Assembly: GCA_021432605.1 (NCBI GenBank) | Contig: MU271162.1 | Coordinates: forward strand, 319,721 to 383,720 | Direction: 5' to 3' | Source of the DNA: Coniochaeta sp. PMI_546 | Taxonomy: Eukaryota > Ascomycota > Sordariomycetes > Coniochaetales > Coniochaetaceae | DNA: 64,000 nt | Shown: positions 1 to 14,400 of the stretch, in pieces | Position numbering within the stretch: the stretch's first letter is position 1 | Layout of the letters: the number at the start of each line of letters is the position of its first letter | Translations under genes and position numbers: made by a program | Notes under the pieces: model-generated | What the model was told of the DNA's origin: nothing | Seen by the model: only the letters and a program-made list of their open reading frames with translations | Databases searched by the model: none

Positions 1-2420
1 GTCTCTGGAATCGACCAGATGGCCGGACCTGCTGTCGCTACAGTTCCTGTTAGAATCAGGCTTGACAATGGCCAACAGCTGGTATCTGACTTCCTGCAGA
101 ATGTCCAGACGCAGGCTACCGAGATGACTGCGCACGAGCAGTACGGACTGCGGAAGATCGCTAAGTCAACTCAAGATGCGAAGAACGCGTGCGAATTTGC
201 CAACCTGATGGTCATTCAACCGGCACAGTCTGGCTCCGACTTCAGCGAAGGGTCGGAAAAGGCAGGACCATTACTTCCGGTCGACTCGAGCGTGTACGGA
301 TCTGTTGACGCCATGGAGGGGTACTTTAATTACCCGCTGGTACTGCAAGCGATCGTATATGACGACTCGGTCAAGCTGCTTCTTACGTACGACGCTGCAG
401 TTGTTTCTGCGGAACGCCTACAGGCTATGTCTCACCACTTGGACCACGTCGTGCAGAAACTAATGCTGCACCGGTCCGACGAGACTCTGGGTACAGTGAG
501 TATTGCAGGACCTTGGGATTTGGAGCAGGCAACGCAGTGGAATACGGCAGACACCACTGCCGTTGAGGAGTGCGTGCACCATCGTCTTGCTACAAGAGCC
601 GCAGCAACGCCGGAAAAAGATGCTGTTTGCGCATGGGATGGCATCCTCACATATGGCGAGCTGGACCGGCTGTCGACTGCACTCGCGTTATATCTGGTGC
701 AGGAGTTCAATCTGAGTTCGGAGCTAATAGTCCCTGTGTGCTTCGAGAAGTCTATGTGGACCATCGTCGCGATGCTTGGTGTCCTAAAGGCCGGTGGCGC
801 CTTCTGTCCGCTTGATCCAGCACACCCACTCACACGTCGTCGGGACTTGGTCAGGGAAACCAAGGCGCGGCTCATACTAGTGTCCGAGACGACCGCTTCC
901 CTGTGCGAGGGACTGGCCGATACAGTGGTAGTGTCAGCGGGACATCTGGCACAGATGGCAGAGAAAGTCTCAGCAGAAGCCACAATGCCTTTTGGCGCAA
1001 CTCCAGAGAACACAGCTTACGCCATTTTCACGTCAGGGTCCACAGGAAAGCCAAAGACCATTATAGCCTCACATTCAGCCCTCTGTACCAGCATCTTGGC
1101 GCAGAGCAAGGCCTATTCCATAGACAGCTCTTCACGCGTCTTACAATTCTCCAACTACGCATTTGATGCGACCTTGGCCGAGATCTTCACCACACTCGCC
1201 GCCGGAGGAACGATTTGTGTACCATCGGACACAGAGCGGTTACAAGACATCTCAGAGTTCATCAGACGAACCCACGTCACGGCTGCAATGCTAACGCCCT
1301 CATTTGCAATGACAATTACCCCGGTGGAGACGCCAACCCTGAAGACGATTGTGATGGGAGGCGAAGCACCCACGACAGCCAATTTAGAGACCTGGCTGGG
1401 AAAAGTACAGCTTATCAACGGCTATGGACCTACCGAGACGATCATTTACTGTACCTTCCACATCTACGAATCTGAGCATGAAACGCCGACAAATATTGGC
1501 AAGGGCTTGACGGCCAACTGCTGGGTGGTAGATCCGCAGGATCATCAGCGTCTGGCGCCGGTCGGCTGTGTAGGCGAGCTGGTTGTCCAGAGTTCCGCGT
1601 TGGCACGTGGATATGCGAATGATCCGGAGGGAACAGCTCGATCCTTTCTTGAGGACGTGGACTGGTTGCCATCTACCACACAGAGGTTCTACAAGACGGG
1701 GGATCTGGTGAGGTACAACTTCGACGGCACCCTCGAGTACCTTGGCAGGAAGGACACACAAGTCAAGCTTCGCGGCCAGCGCATCGAACTGGGGGCTATC
1801 GAGAACAGTATCAAGAGTGTGGGGCACGACCAGCTCGAGCATGTGGCCGTCGAAGTCCTTAAGCATGGCGGCCGCGAGTGGCTCGTGGCATTCGTCAAGT
1901 TCAGGGATACAGATCCTGTCAGTTCAGAGACGACAACAGAACAAATTTGTGCGCCGATGACGAGTTCCCTTCAAGAGACATTCATGTCTATTTCGGAGGG
2001 AATCAAAGCTCTATTGCCAGCCTATATGGTTCCGACATACTTCGTGCCAATCCATCACATGCCTTTCCAGGTTGCCTCTATGAAGCTCAATAGGTCGGCG
2101 CTTCGGGAATTTGCAACAAATTTCACGCAAGAAGAACTCCATTCCTATTCCCTGGCTGGTGATAAGGAGAAAGTCGCACCAGTTACCGAGATGGAAGTCA
2201 AAATGCAGGAAATCTGGGCGCACATTCTACATCTAGATCCGGCGCACATCGGACGACACGACAGTTTCCTGCAAATAGGCGGTGACTCTATCAGCGCTAT
2301 TCAGGTCGTTACGGCTGCACGACAAGTCTACAGCATCAGTATCACGGTACAGGATCTATTTGCCGACCCTCGCTTATCAGCTGTTGCCCTACACGCGGTG
2401 GATGTTAGCGATCGCAAGCC
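1..2420 (+). other. NRPS-A module 1: partial C, A1, T1
   Basis: The C domain enters truncated, and only its C-terminal part (from the GPAVATVPVR segment) is inside the window. A1 spans roughly 565-2110 with its SGSTG core near 1033-1047. T1 follows with the phosphopantetheine serine codon at 2287-2289 in GGDSIS. The pocket code, read by aligning to gramicidin synthetase Phe-A positions 235, 236, 239, 278, 299, 301, 322, 330, 331 and 517, is DAAMVGGIYK. It is not repeated elsewhere in the window. This is the first visible module, not necessarily the first of the protein. Confidence 0.85.
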
Positions 2421-5400
2421 AGAGACATACGCCCCGGAGCCCTTCGGCTTGCTCCCGGCGGAGGAAATGAGGGAGATTCGAGCTGCAGTAGCTCGGGTTT
2501 GTCAACTTGGTCCCGCAGACGACGACAGCATAGGCAATCTCATTGAGGACGCATACCCATGCACTCCACTACAGGAGGGTCTCATGGCGTTGGCCGTTAA
2601 GCAGCCAGGATCCTACATGGCACGAAACGTCTACCAACTGCCCGACTCTGTCAATCTGTCCCGCTTCCGGGAGGCTTGGGAGCAAACCCTCCAGACCTGC
2701 AGGAACTTGCGCACTCGCATCATCCTTCACAACGACGTGTCAATCCAGGCCGTGATCCGAGAGGAACCCGAATGGGAAATGTTTGAGAGCGCTACTCTGT
2801 CCAGCGCACTGACGACGAGTAAAAGCGTGAGAATGCATTACGGAACGCGGCTCTGTCGATACGGACTCGTCACGGAGGCGACTGGAGCGACTTACTTCAT
2901 CATTGTCTTGCACCACGCAATATTTGACGGGTGGACTATGGGGCTCGTCATGGAGACCCTCCGCAACTTGTATCATGGGAGCCCCTTGCCTACCTTGGAG
3001 CCATACGCGAGCTTTGTCAACCATACGATACAGCTTGATCAAACCGCTACTGCAGATTACTGGAGGAAGCAGTTAGAGGGTGCGAAAAAGTCTGCTTTCC
3101 CGGAGATACATCATTTAGATGGGAAAGCCGCAAGCAATCAACAGACAACTGGTGCTTTAACGACCAGTATTACTTGGGGGAGGTCGGCATCGGAGAGCAC
3201 TGCTATCACTAAAGCCACGATGTTGCGGTCAGCTTGGTCGCTGGTTCTGGCTCGTTACTGCGATACGGATGATGTATGCTTCGGAACCACGGTCTCTGGT
3301 CGTCAGGCACCTGTACCGGGGCTTGAGACTATGGCTGGGCCGGCTGTTGCTACAGTTCCGATTCGAATCCGACTGGACAAGCAGCAACCGGTGGGTGCTT
3401 TCCTCCGGGACGTGCAGGCGCAGGCCTCAGAGATGGTCCCTTACGAGCAGTTTGGTCTACGGCGCATCTCCAAGCTCAATGAGGAAGCCAGGGAGGTGTG
3501 CGATTTTGCTAGTTTGTTGATTGTCCAACCCGGCAAGCCAAGCACTAACAAGTCGGATGATGATCTTCTCCACCCGGCCATTCCAGAAGGGGAGGCACTG
3601 GACGGCTACTTCAGTTACCCGCTGGTATTCGAAGCCAGTATGAATGACGACGGTGCCGAGCTAGTCTTCACCTACGATGTGACCGTCCTATCACCTGAGA
3701 GACTCCAAGGATTGTCGCATCACCTCGAGCACGTCCTACGCCAGCTGCAGACACTGAGTACACAGAGCAACTCCACTCTGGCAGATCTCGCCGTGGCCGG
3801 GCCCTGGGATCTAGAGCAGGCTGCGCGCTGGAACACTGCCGAAGTCACGCCTGTGCAGTCCTGCGTGCACGACGTGATCACATGGCGAACTGAGCAGGCA
3901 CCCGACAACCCAGCATTGTACTCATGGGACGGGACTCTTACATATGCCGGACTAGAACAACTATCATCAGTCCTTGCGGCGCATCTCATTCATATGGACG
4001 TCGGGCCAGAGGTCATCGTTCCCATCTGCTTCGAAAAATCAATGTGGGCTATCGTGGCGATGCTGGGCATATTAAAGGCTGGCGGTGCCTTCGTGCCCCT
4101 GGATCCGGCGCATCCTGCCGCTCGTCGTCGTGTCCTCATCGCGGAAGCGCAGGCACGTGTTGTTCTTGTTTCAGCTGAGTGCGCGGCGTCGGGCGCATGC
4201 GAGGGCATGGTCGAGACCGTTGTAGAAGTATCAGCACGGCAGATGGCAAGCCTACCCCAACACAGTAGCACGATCCTCGGGCCTCGTGCCAAACCCCAAA
4301 ACATAGCGTATGCTATTTTCACCTCCGGTTCAACGGGTCGGCCCAAGACTATTGTCATGGAACATTCCGCCTTAAGTACAAGCGTTGAATATAATGGCAA
4401 GGTACACCGGATGGACTCTTCCTCGCGTGTTTTACAATACTCGAGCTTCGTATTCGATATTAGTCTCGGCGAAATTTTCGAAACCCTCGTGGCAGGAGGA
4501 GTGGTTTGCATCCCTTCTGATGCCCAACGATTACAAGGACTGTCAGCCTTCATGGGAGAAGCAAGAGTGAATATCGCGATGTTGACCGCATCGTTCCTGG
4601 TCACATTGAAGCCTTCTGACGTGCAGGGACTCGAACTCCTACTCCTGGTAGGGGAGGCACCCACGAAGCAGGTCCTGCAGACATGGGTGGGCAGCCACAC
4701 AGAAGTTATCAATGCATATGGGCCAGCGGAGGCATGCATTTACTGCGCTGCCTATTCCTACAGCGACCGCGAGGAGTCCCCAACGAACATTGGCAGCGCT
4801 GTGACCAGTTCGTTTTGGATTGTCGACCGGGGGGATTGCCAGCGCTTGACACCAATTGGGTGTGTTGGGGAGCTTGTGGTGCAGGGATACGCTCTGGCGA
4901 GAGGGTATGCCAATGATCCAGAAGGCACGGCCCGGTCCTTCCTAGAGAGTGTTGACTGGTTGCCACGGATGTCGGAGGTGAATGAAGGCAGGTTCTACAG
5001 GACCGGAGATCTGGCCAGATATAACACCAACGGTACAGTGGAATACCTGGGACGACAGGACACGCAAGTCAAATTGCGCGGTCAAAGGGTTGAACTGGGA
5101 GCTATCGAGCACGCAATCAAGGCAGCAAACGTGGTGCCTTCTGTTCAGCATGTGGCTGTTGATGTGCTTCGCCACGAGGCAAAGGAATCCCTTGTTGCGT
5201 TAGTCAAGTTCGACATGGCAAGCGGCGCAGATGGTCGTATAGAGGCAGACGATGCGCTCATACTCCCCATGACTGACGCCCTCCACCGAGCCTTTTCTGC
5301 CATTTCCGAGTACCTCGACGCTCACATCCCAGCATACATGATACCTACAGCATTCATCCCCATCCGAGAGATGCCCTTTCAAACCTCGATGAAGCTGAAC

Positions 5401-8400
5401 AGGTCAAAGCTTCGGGCGCTGGCTCAGCAGCTGACGCCAGAGCAACTACTGAGTTACTCACTCGCTACAAGTGAGAAAGAAGCGCCCGTCACGGAAATGG
5501 AAGAGACGCTCAGAAATCTCTGGGCCCAATTACTGAAGATCAGCGACGCAGACCAGATTGGAAGGCGGGATAGCTTCCTCCAGATCGGCGGCGACTCTAT
5601 CAGCGCCATCCAGATGGTAACTGCAGCAGCCGAGCTGGACATCAGTCTAACTGTCCACGACATCTTCACCGATCCTCGGTTGTTTGCCGTAGCTGCCAAA
5701 GCAACCAAATCAGAGAAGCGAGAGGCATACGTTGCCGCGCCATTCAGTATGTTGCCTGCTGCGGACCTGGACAGTATTCGTCAAAAGATTGAATCGGACT
5801 GCTCTCTGGGTGACGCTCAAGTTCTCGACAACGCGTATCCGTGCACGCCGCTGCAGGAAGGACTCATGGCGCTTGCTGCTAAGCACCCAGGCTCCTATAC
5901 TGCGCGGCGCGTCTACCGACTCGCGGACAATGTCGACCTACCTCGTTTCCGGAATGCCTGGGAGCGTACAATTGAGATCTGCGAGAATCTGCGGACAAGG
6001 ATAGTTCTACACGAAGAAATGTCGATCCAATGCGTTGTCAGGGAACCAGCCTCCTGGGAAGCAGAAAGTGCCGACATAGCAGCTGTCCTTCAGCAGGCCA
6101 GCGATGTGAAGATGACCTATGGTCAAAGGCTCTGTCGGTACGCTCTCGTCTCAAACGCGGGGCAGCACTATTTCGTCCTCATCATTCATCATGCCGTGTT
6201 TGACGGCTGGACCATGGGATTGGTGCTAGAGACCTTGCACAACCTGTACGCAGGCGGCACGGGGTCGGTTCTAGAACCCTATGCCAGCTTGATGCATTAC
6301 ATATCCAGTCTTGACCAGGAAGCAGCAGCAGACTACTGGACTGATCAACTTGATGGTGCGCAGAGAGCCAACTTCCCGCAACCAGTTGACCCAGTCGCAG
6401 CGGCAGCTGGAGAGGCTACACAGAAGACTGCGACGATGCGGACGCTAGAAGCGACTGTCATTTTCCCGCAGAGAAAGGATACGACAATTACCAAGGCGAC
6501 GATCGTAAGGGCGGCGTGGGCTTTAACTCTAGCTCGATATTGCGATACAGACGACATTACCTTCGGCACGACCGTGTCTGGACGACAGGCGCCGGTACCT
6601 GGGTTGGAGAAGATGGTCGGGCCGGCTGTTGCTACGGTGCCGGTACGGCTGCGGCTCGGAGATCGGAAGCAATCAGTTGCCCAGTTCCTCCACGGCGTGC
6701 AGGCTCAGGCCTCCGAAATGGTGGAATACGAACAGTACGGCCTGCGAAACACCGCCAGGTTGAGTGATGACGCAAGGGCTGCGTGCGACTTTGCCAATCT
6801 GATGATAATCCAACCTGGACAACAGCCTGTTGATTTAGACAATGAGGGAGTCCAGTCAGCGCTTCTTCAACCAGCAGACTTGACCGACATAATTGGCACG
6901 CGAGCAAACTCAGACAGCTACTTCGGCTATCCGCTTGTTTTGCAGGTCACCACCTACGCCGAGTTGGACCGTATCGACCTCAATATAAGCTATGATCCCT
7001 CTACAGTGTCACAGTACCGGCTGCAGGCAATGACCCATCATCTCGAGCATCTGATACAGCAGTTGGTAACACAAAGCTCCGATGCTCCGCTGGAGACGCT
7101 ATCTATTGCCGGACCATGGGATCTGGCGCAAGCCAAGCAGTGGAACACCGCTGATATTTCTGTCGTCAATGCCTGTGTACACGATTTGATCGCCGAGACA
7201 TCATCCCAATATGCCGCTCACGAGGCCATTCACGCGTGGGATGGCATACTAACATATGCTGAGCTGGAGCACATGTCCACTGCCCTGGCATTATATATTA
7301 TTCCACTTCTTGGTGAAAACAGAACAGACAAGATTGTGCCAATCTGCTTTGAGAAATCAGTGTGGGCAATCGTTGCGATGCTTGGCGTGCTCAAGGCCGG
7401 CGCCGCATTCGTCCCACTTGATCCATCTCATCCAGCGACCAGGCGGAAAGAGCTTGTACGAGAAGCGAAGACAGATGTCATGCTGACATCTACGTCTATG
7501 CTGGCTTCTTGTCAGGGCGATACAAACCAGGTGGTTGAAATATCAGCTGCGAGTGTGGGTTCCATGGTCAAAGCCGTGGGCAACATCGATGGAAGCACTT
7601 CTGCCACACTTCAAGCAGGCCCTGCCACACCGCGCAGCGCAGCGTACGCCATCTTTACGTCTGGATCCACGGGCAAGCCAAAGACGATTGTCATGGACCA
7701 CTCCGCTCTGTGTACCAGTGTTATAAAGAACGGCGTCGATCACGGATTGGATTCAAAGTCTCGGGTTCTTCAGTACTCATCCTTCGTCTTCGACATTTGC
7801 CTAGGCGAGATTTTCGAGACTCTTGTTTTCGGCGGTGTAGTCTGTATTCCATCAGAGACACAGCGTCTCGAACCTGCTGGCCTCGCTGATTTTATCCGCT
7901 CTGCCAGAGTTCACACCGCCATGCTGACTTCTTCCTTTCTCGTCACCCTGAATCCAGCTGATGTACCCTCCATTCGTCAACTCCTTCTTGTTGGTGAAGC
8001 ACCAACGAAAGAGGTCGTCCAGACCTGGGTCGGCCACGTGGAGCTCATCAACGCCTACGGTCCTGCGGAGGCGTGCATATACTGCGCCTCGTACACGTAC
8101 CGCTCACGAGATGATGCGCCGACAAATATTGGACGAGGGTTGACTGCAAACTTCTGGGTGGTCGAGGCGAATGACTACCACAGGTTAGCTCCGATCGGCT
8201 GTGTCGGTGAACTTATCCTACATGGGCACGCTCTGGCTCGTGGCTACGCTGGTGAGGTACAGCTTACCTCAAACGTCTTTTTTGATAGCGTCAACTGGCT
8301 GTCAGCACCTGAGACCCCCGAGCTCGGGGCGAGGTTTTATAAAACAGGTGACCTAGTGCGATACAATCCGGACGGAACAGTCGAGTACCTTGGCCGCAAG

Positions 8401-11400
8401 GACACACAGATCAAACTCCGCGGACAACGCATTGAACTCGGGGCGATCGAGTATACCATCAAGCGCCTCCAGCCCAGCATCGAGTATGTCGGCGTCGACG
8501 TGGTACGAGATGGCCCTCGCGAGTGGCTCGTGGCGCTAGTCAAATTCGGTGAGAGCGTCAAGCACGTGGCGCCAGAGGATACCACGGCGCAAAACCGAGA
8601 TCTGGTCCCCATGACGGCTGCGTTGAAGGAGGTGTTTGGCACTTTGGCAGAGGATATCAGGCGCCATTTACCTGGGTACATGGTGCCGGCCTTCTTTGTA
8701 CCGCTTGTGCGCATGCCGTTCCAGACCAGTATGAAGATGGATAGGGGAATGTTGAGAAAGATCGCGAGGGGGATTACGGCAGAACAGTTGTTGAGTTACA
8801 CCCTTGGTGAGCGAAGTAAGGAGGAGCCTGTTACAGAAATGGAGAAGAAGATGCAGGAGCTGTGGGCCAAGATACTGCGTTTGGAGCCAGAACAAATAGG
8901 GAGGCACGACAGTTTCCTGCAAATCGGGGGGGATTCAATCAGTGCCATACAGATGGTCACTGCCGCAAGGCTGGAGGATATCAATCTTACTGTGGCCGAT
9001 GTCTTCACGGACCCTAGTTTGTCTGGCGTGGCACTCAAGGCGGTCGTCGGTGGTTCAGCAGAGGCGACAGCAGCCGCAACGAGGCCGTTCAGTCTACTTC
9101 CGGCGGATGACGTTGATGGCATCCGGGACACGGTATCACAGGTCTGCCAGCTTGGTGAAGACCAGGAGATTGAGGACATTCTCCCTTGCATCCCACTTCA
9201 GGAAGGTCTAATGGCATTGGCTATTAAAGAGCCAGGAACATACATGGCCACACAGGTGTACCGCTTGAGTCCTGACGTTGACTTGGCAAGGGTAAAAGTT
9301 GCCTGGGAGCAAACTCTTGGAACGTGCGGCATACTGCGTACGAGGATTGTGCTCGACAACGGCCTGTCAGTACAGGCCGTCATCAAGGAGCCAGCTACTT
9401 GGGAGGAGACCGACGGACAGTCGCTATCGGAGGTGCTTGAGGCAGCGGGCAGAATGGAAATGCGGTACGGCACACGACTTTGCCGATACGCGCTTGTCAG
9501 AGACTCACCCAGTGGACAGTCCTACCTGGTACTGGTCCTGCACCACTCTGTCTTCGATGGATGGAGCATGGGTCTGATTCTGAGAACCCTGTGCGACAAC
9601 TACGACAAAGGCTCTTCGATTAGCCTGGAGCCGTACTCGAGATTTGTCGAGTACACTACCCGACTTAATCAAGATGCTGCTGCTCGGTACTGGATAAAGC
9701 AGCTGGCTGGTGTACAGGAGCCGACATTCCTTCGTTCAACAGCGGTGAACACAGGGTCGGGAGAGGCATCTTCACGGGTCTTGGAGAGATCTATCAACCT
9801 CCACTGGCCGAGACATACCTCCATCACCAAAGCCACCGCCATCCGTGCCGCCTGGGCCATTGTGATGGCGCGTTATAGCGATACAGATGATGTCACATTT
9901 GGTGTGACTGTCTCTGGCCGACAAGCGCCGGTTGCAGGCCTGGAGAGTATGCCGGGGCCTGCCGTGGCCACTGTTCCGGTTCGACTCCGCATAAACAAGC
10001 GGGAAACAGTAGCAAAATTCTTGAACAAGGTACAGACGCACGCATCTGAGATGGTGGCCCACGAGCAGTTCGGCTTGCGCAGCATCGCCAGGCTCAGCGA
10101 TGACGCAAAGAAGGCTTGCAACTTCACTACGCTTATGATGATTCAGCCAGGGCAGGATACGGCCGTCTCGGATGAAGCTGGGCTCCTGCTTCCGGTCGAC
10201 CCAGAGGCATACAATGCAACGAAGGTGCTCGAAGGGTATTTTAACTACCCTCTTGTTCTGGAGGCCGTCACACACAGCGAACACGTGGACTTGATCATAT
10301 CTTACAATACCAAACTGGTATCTGCCGGCAGACTCGAAGCGCTGGTACACCACCTCGACCGCGTGTTGCAACATCTGGCATTATTGAAGGGAAATCTCGA
10401 TGCCGTGTCTCTTGCCGGGGAGTGGGACCTCGAGCAGGCCAAGCAATGGAATACTTCCGATACCAGCGTCGTCCAAGCCTGCGTACACGACCTGGTTGCA
10501 GTACAAGCAGCCAGTCCTCAGTCCCGGGACCACGAGGCCGTCCACGCCTGGGATGGTAGCCTCACATATGCGCAGCTGGAACACATCTCCTCCACCCTCG
10601 CCTCACAACTTGTCCGTCTAGGCGTCGGGCCAGATATCATCGTGCCAGTGTGCTTCGAAAAGTCCATGTGGGCCATCGTCGCCATGATGGCCGTGCTCAA
10701 AGCCGGAGGCGCATATACACCAATGGACCCCTCGCACCCAAAAGCGCGGCACCGGGATATCGTGATCGGGACACAGGCACCCCTGATTCTTGTATCGCCC
10801 GCGACAGCACCGTCGTGCCAGGGCCTCACCAAGCTTGTCGTAGAAGTGTCTGCCGCAGCTCTGGCCCAGCTTCCTGAGACTACACAAAACCGTCCATTTG
10901 CTGGTGCGGCACCATCCAACATCGCGTACGTGATTTTCACCTCCGGTTCGACAGGCAAGCCAAAGACCATCGTTGTTGAACACTCGGCCCTTTGCACCAG
11001 CCTTCTTGGACGCGGCAGGGCGTATCAGTTTGGTCGGGAGTCCCGTGTCTTGCAGTTCAGTAGCTACGTGTTCGATGTTAGCCTCAGCGAAATATTCGAG
11101 ACGCTTGTGTTTGGCGGAACGGTGTGTGTTCCGTCTGGGGAGGATCGACTTGACAGTCTGTCATTGTCACGATTTATTCGTGACGGTGCGGTTAACACCG
11201 CGCTTCTAACATCCACATTCTTGCGCACTCTGAAGCCAGCCGACGTTCCGAGTCTGAGATTGCTTATCCTTGTGGGCGAAGCGACGACAAAGGAAATCCT
11301 AGACATGTGGCTGCCGACCGTAACTCTGGCCAACGCCTACGGACCGTCGGAGATCAGCATCTTCTGCACTTCGCATGTCTACCAATCACCAGACGACGTT

Positions 11401-14400
11401 CCTACCACTATTGGCAAAGGATTTGGAGCAGCATGCTGGATCGTCGAGGCAGAAAATCACCAGAAACTCGCGCCTATCGGCTGTACGGGCGAACTGATGG
11501 TGCAGAGGCAGATGGCGAGGGGTTACCTAAACGATCCTGTCGGAACTGAGACATCGTTCATACGCAGTGTGGATTGGTTGCCACCACCGACTGCCAACGA
11601 TACTAGGAAATTCTACAGGACGGGCGATATCGCGCGATTCAATTTCGATGGCTCGATCGAGTATCTCGGCAGAAGGGACACACAGGTTAAGGTGCGTGGC
11701 CACCGGGTCGAACTCGGCGAGATCGAATACGCGGTCAAGAAGGTCCTTCCGAGTATTGTGCATGCTGCTGTGGATTTGGTACGGCTGGATGGAAAGGAAT
11801 GGCTGGTTGCTTTCTTCGATCTAAAGGATGCAGCAGGTACTGAAGTCAGCGATGAGCAGTGGCTTCTGCCTGCTGATGACGAGATGAAGCGCACCCTTGC
11901 TGCTGCTGCGGCCGAGCTTAGGTTACTCCTACCCTCGTACATGACGCCCACAGTGTTGCTGCCGCTTCGCCGCATACCACTTCTAACTTCCATGAAACTC
12001 AACCGGGGAGAGCTGAGGAGGACTGCCGCGAGTTTGAGCAAGGAAGAGCTGCTTAAATACTCGTCATCCGAAAGCGAAGGGAAGAAGGAGCCACCTGCCA
12101 CCGAAGCAGAGGTCAAGATGCGCGAGGTATGGGCCGCGGTCTTGCAAATGAACCCCGAGCTGATTGGAAGAGGGGATAGTTTCCTCCAGATTGGAGGGGA
12201 CTCCATAAGCGCCATTCAGGTCGTCACTTCTGTGCGCGAGATGGGGTTGAACCTCACGGTGCAGGATATCTTTGGTGGTGACTCGAGACTGTCCACGGTG
12301 GCTGCTAAGGCGTGCTCCGCAAATTTGGGAGCTCAAGACACGTATAACGGCGAGAGGTTCAGTCTCCTTGCAACCGGAGAGCAAGAAGGCATTCTCAGGG
12401 CTGTGACGTTGCACTGCGATCTGCACGAAGACGGGGAACTCGAAGATATATATCCTTGCACGCCACTACAAGAAGGCTTGATGGCATTGTCAGTCAAGCA
12501 ACCAGGTTCTTACATGGCCAGAAACGTTTACCGGCTGGCAGAATCGGTTGACATAGACCGCTTCAGAGATGCGTGGGAACGTACACTTCTCGCATGCAAA
12601 AACCTGCGATCAAGGATCGTCTTCCAGGACGACATGTCTTTCCAAGCTGTTATCGATGAGCAGCCGATCTGGGAGTCGACGCAGAATGTCACACTGGCGG
12701 CCTTCCTGGAGAGGAGTAAGAAGCAGACGCGCATGCAGTACGGCTCCCGTCTGTGTCGATACGCCATTATAGAAGAGAAAGAACACAGTGGCGAAAAGAA
12801 AGGGGGCCAGTACTTCGTCTTGATTATGCACCACGCTGTATTCGACGGCTGGACTATGAGCTTGGTGCTACAAACGCTATACGCCTTGTACTCTGGCAAC
12901 GAGGCACCAGATCTGAAGCCATACGCACGGTTCGTCAACTATACTTCTCATATGAACCAGGCGCAAGCGGCAGAGTATTGGCGGATGCAGCTGGACGGTG
13001 TGCAAAGGGCGTCGTTTCCAACGCGAACGACAGGAACAACGGTCGAATCTGTTACGCGCGTGTTGAACGCCAAGATGAGCCTGCCGTCAATGCCAGACAA
13101 GTCCATCACGCGAGCCAGCGTTCTTCGTGCCGCATGGTCGCTTGTTCTTGCGCGGTACTGCGATACGCACGATGTGTGCTTTGGTACAACCGTGTCAGGC
13201 AGACAAGCACCCGTGTCGGGAGTGGAGATGATGGCTGGTCCAGCGGTGGCTACGGTACCGGTTCGTGTGCGTCTCGATATGGCCCAGTCCGTGGACCAGT
13301 TCCTGCGTGGTATCCAGACGCAGGCATCAGAGATGGTGACATACGAACAGTACGGTCTCCGCAATATCTCCCGGCTAAGTGCAGATGCCAAGGAGGCCTG
13401 CGACTTCTCGAGTCTAGTCGTCGTGCAACCTGCAAAACTGATAGGCATCATGGCAGGCCGTGACGACCTGCTTCTAGCTGGTGGCGAAGACTTGTCGTAC
13501 AGAGCTGATGAGGCATTTGCAGGGTATTTCAACTACCCTCTCGTGCTACAGGCTATCACATACGACAACCACGTGGATCTCATGTTCACATATGATGCTA
13601 GCGTGGTGGCTGAGAGTCGGCTAGCAGCCATGGCTCGGCACCTTGAACACGTCACTCATCAGCTCATCTCGATGCAGCAGTCCAATACGCCCCTTCACGC
13701 CGTTTCTGTAGCAGGGCCGTGGGACCTTGAGCAGGCCATCGAGCGTAACGGCGAGACACCTGAGCTCGTTAACAGATGTGTGCATCACATTATCGAGGAG
13801 CAGGCTCGACAGAGACCTGATGCCCTGGCCCTCCGTGCATGGGATAAGGAGTTCACGTATGCACAGCTCGATGCAGCTGCCAGTCGTCTTGCACATCGGC
13901 TCATATCAGAGCGCGTCGGCGTGCGTGTAGGGGACTTGGTGCATGTGTGCTTTGAGAAATCTGCCTGGTTCATCATCTCTATCCTCGCTGTGAACAAAGC
14001 TGGCGCCGCGTGGGTGCCGCTCGAGCCCAGTCACCCAATCGAGAGGCAGAGACAGATCGTTCAGCAAACCAAGGCAACCGTTGTCCTGTCATCAGCTTTA
14101 CAGGCGGCGCGATGTGCTGAGCTGGCCGAGCATATGCAAGTGGTCGTCGTTACCCAAGCCCTCGATGAGGAACTGGTAGCCGAGCTTGGACAGTCAGTCG
14201 ACATCACACCGTCCAGCGCGATAACTCCCGATCTTGCAACCTACGTTCTCTTCACTTCTGGCAGCACAGGCACGCCTAAGGGTCTGGTGATCCAGCACAA
14301 AGCCCTCTGCACCTCCCAAACAGCCCTCATCAAACGGCTTGGCATGACCTCTTCCGTGAGAATGCTGCAATTCGCCAGCTACGTGTTCGATATGTGTATC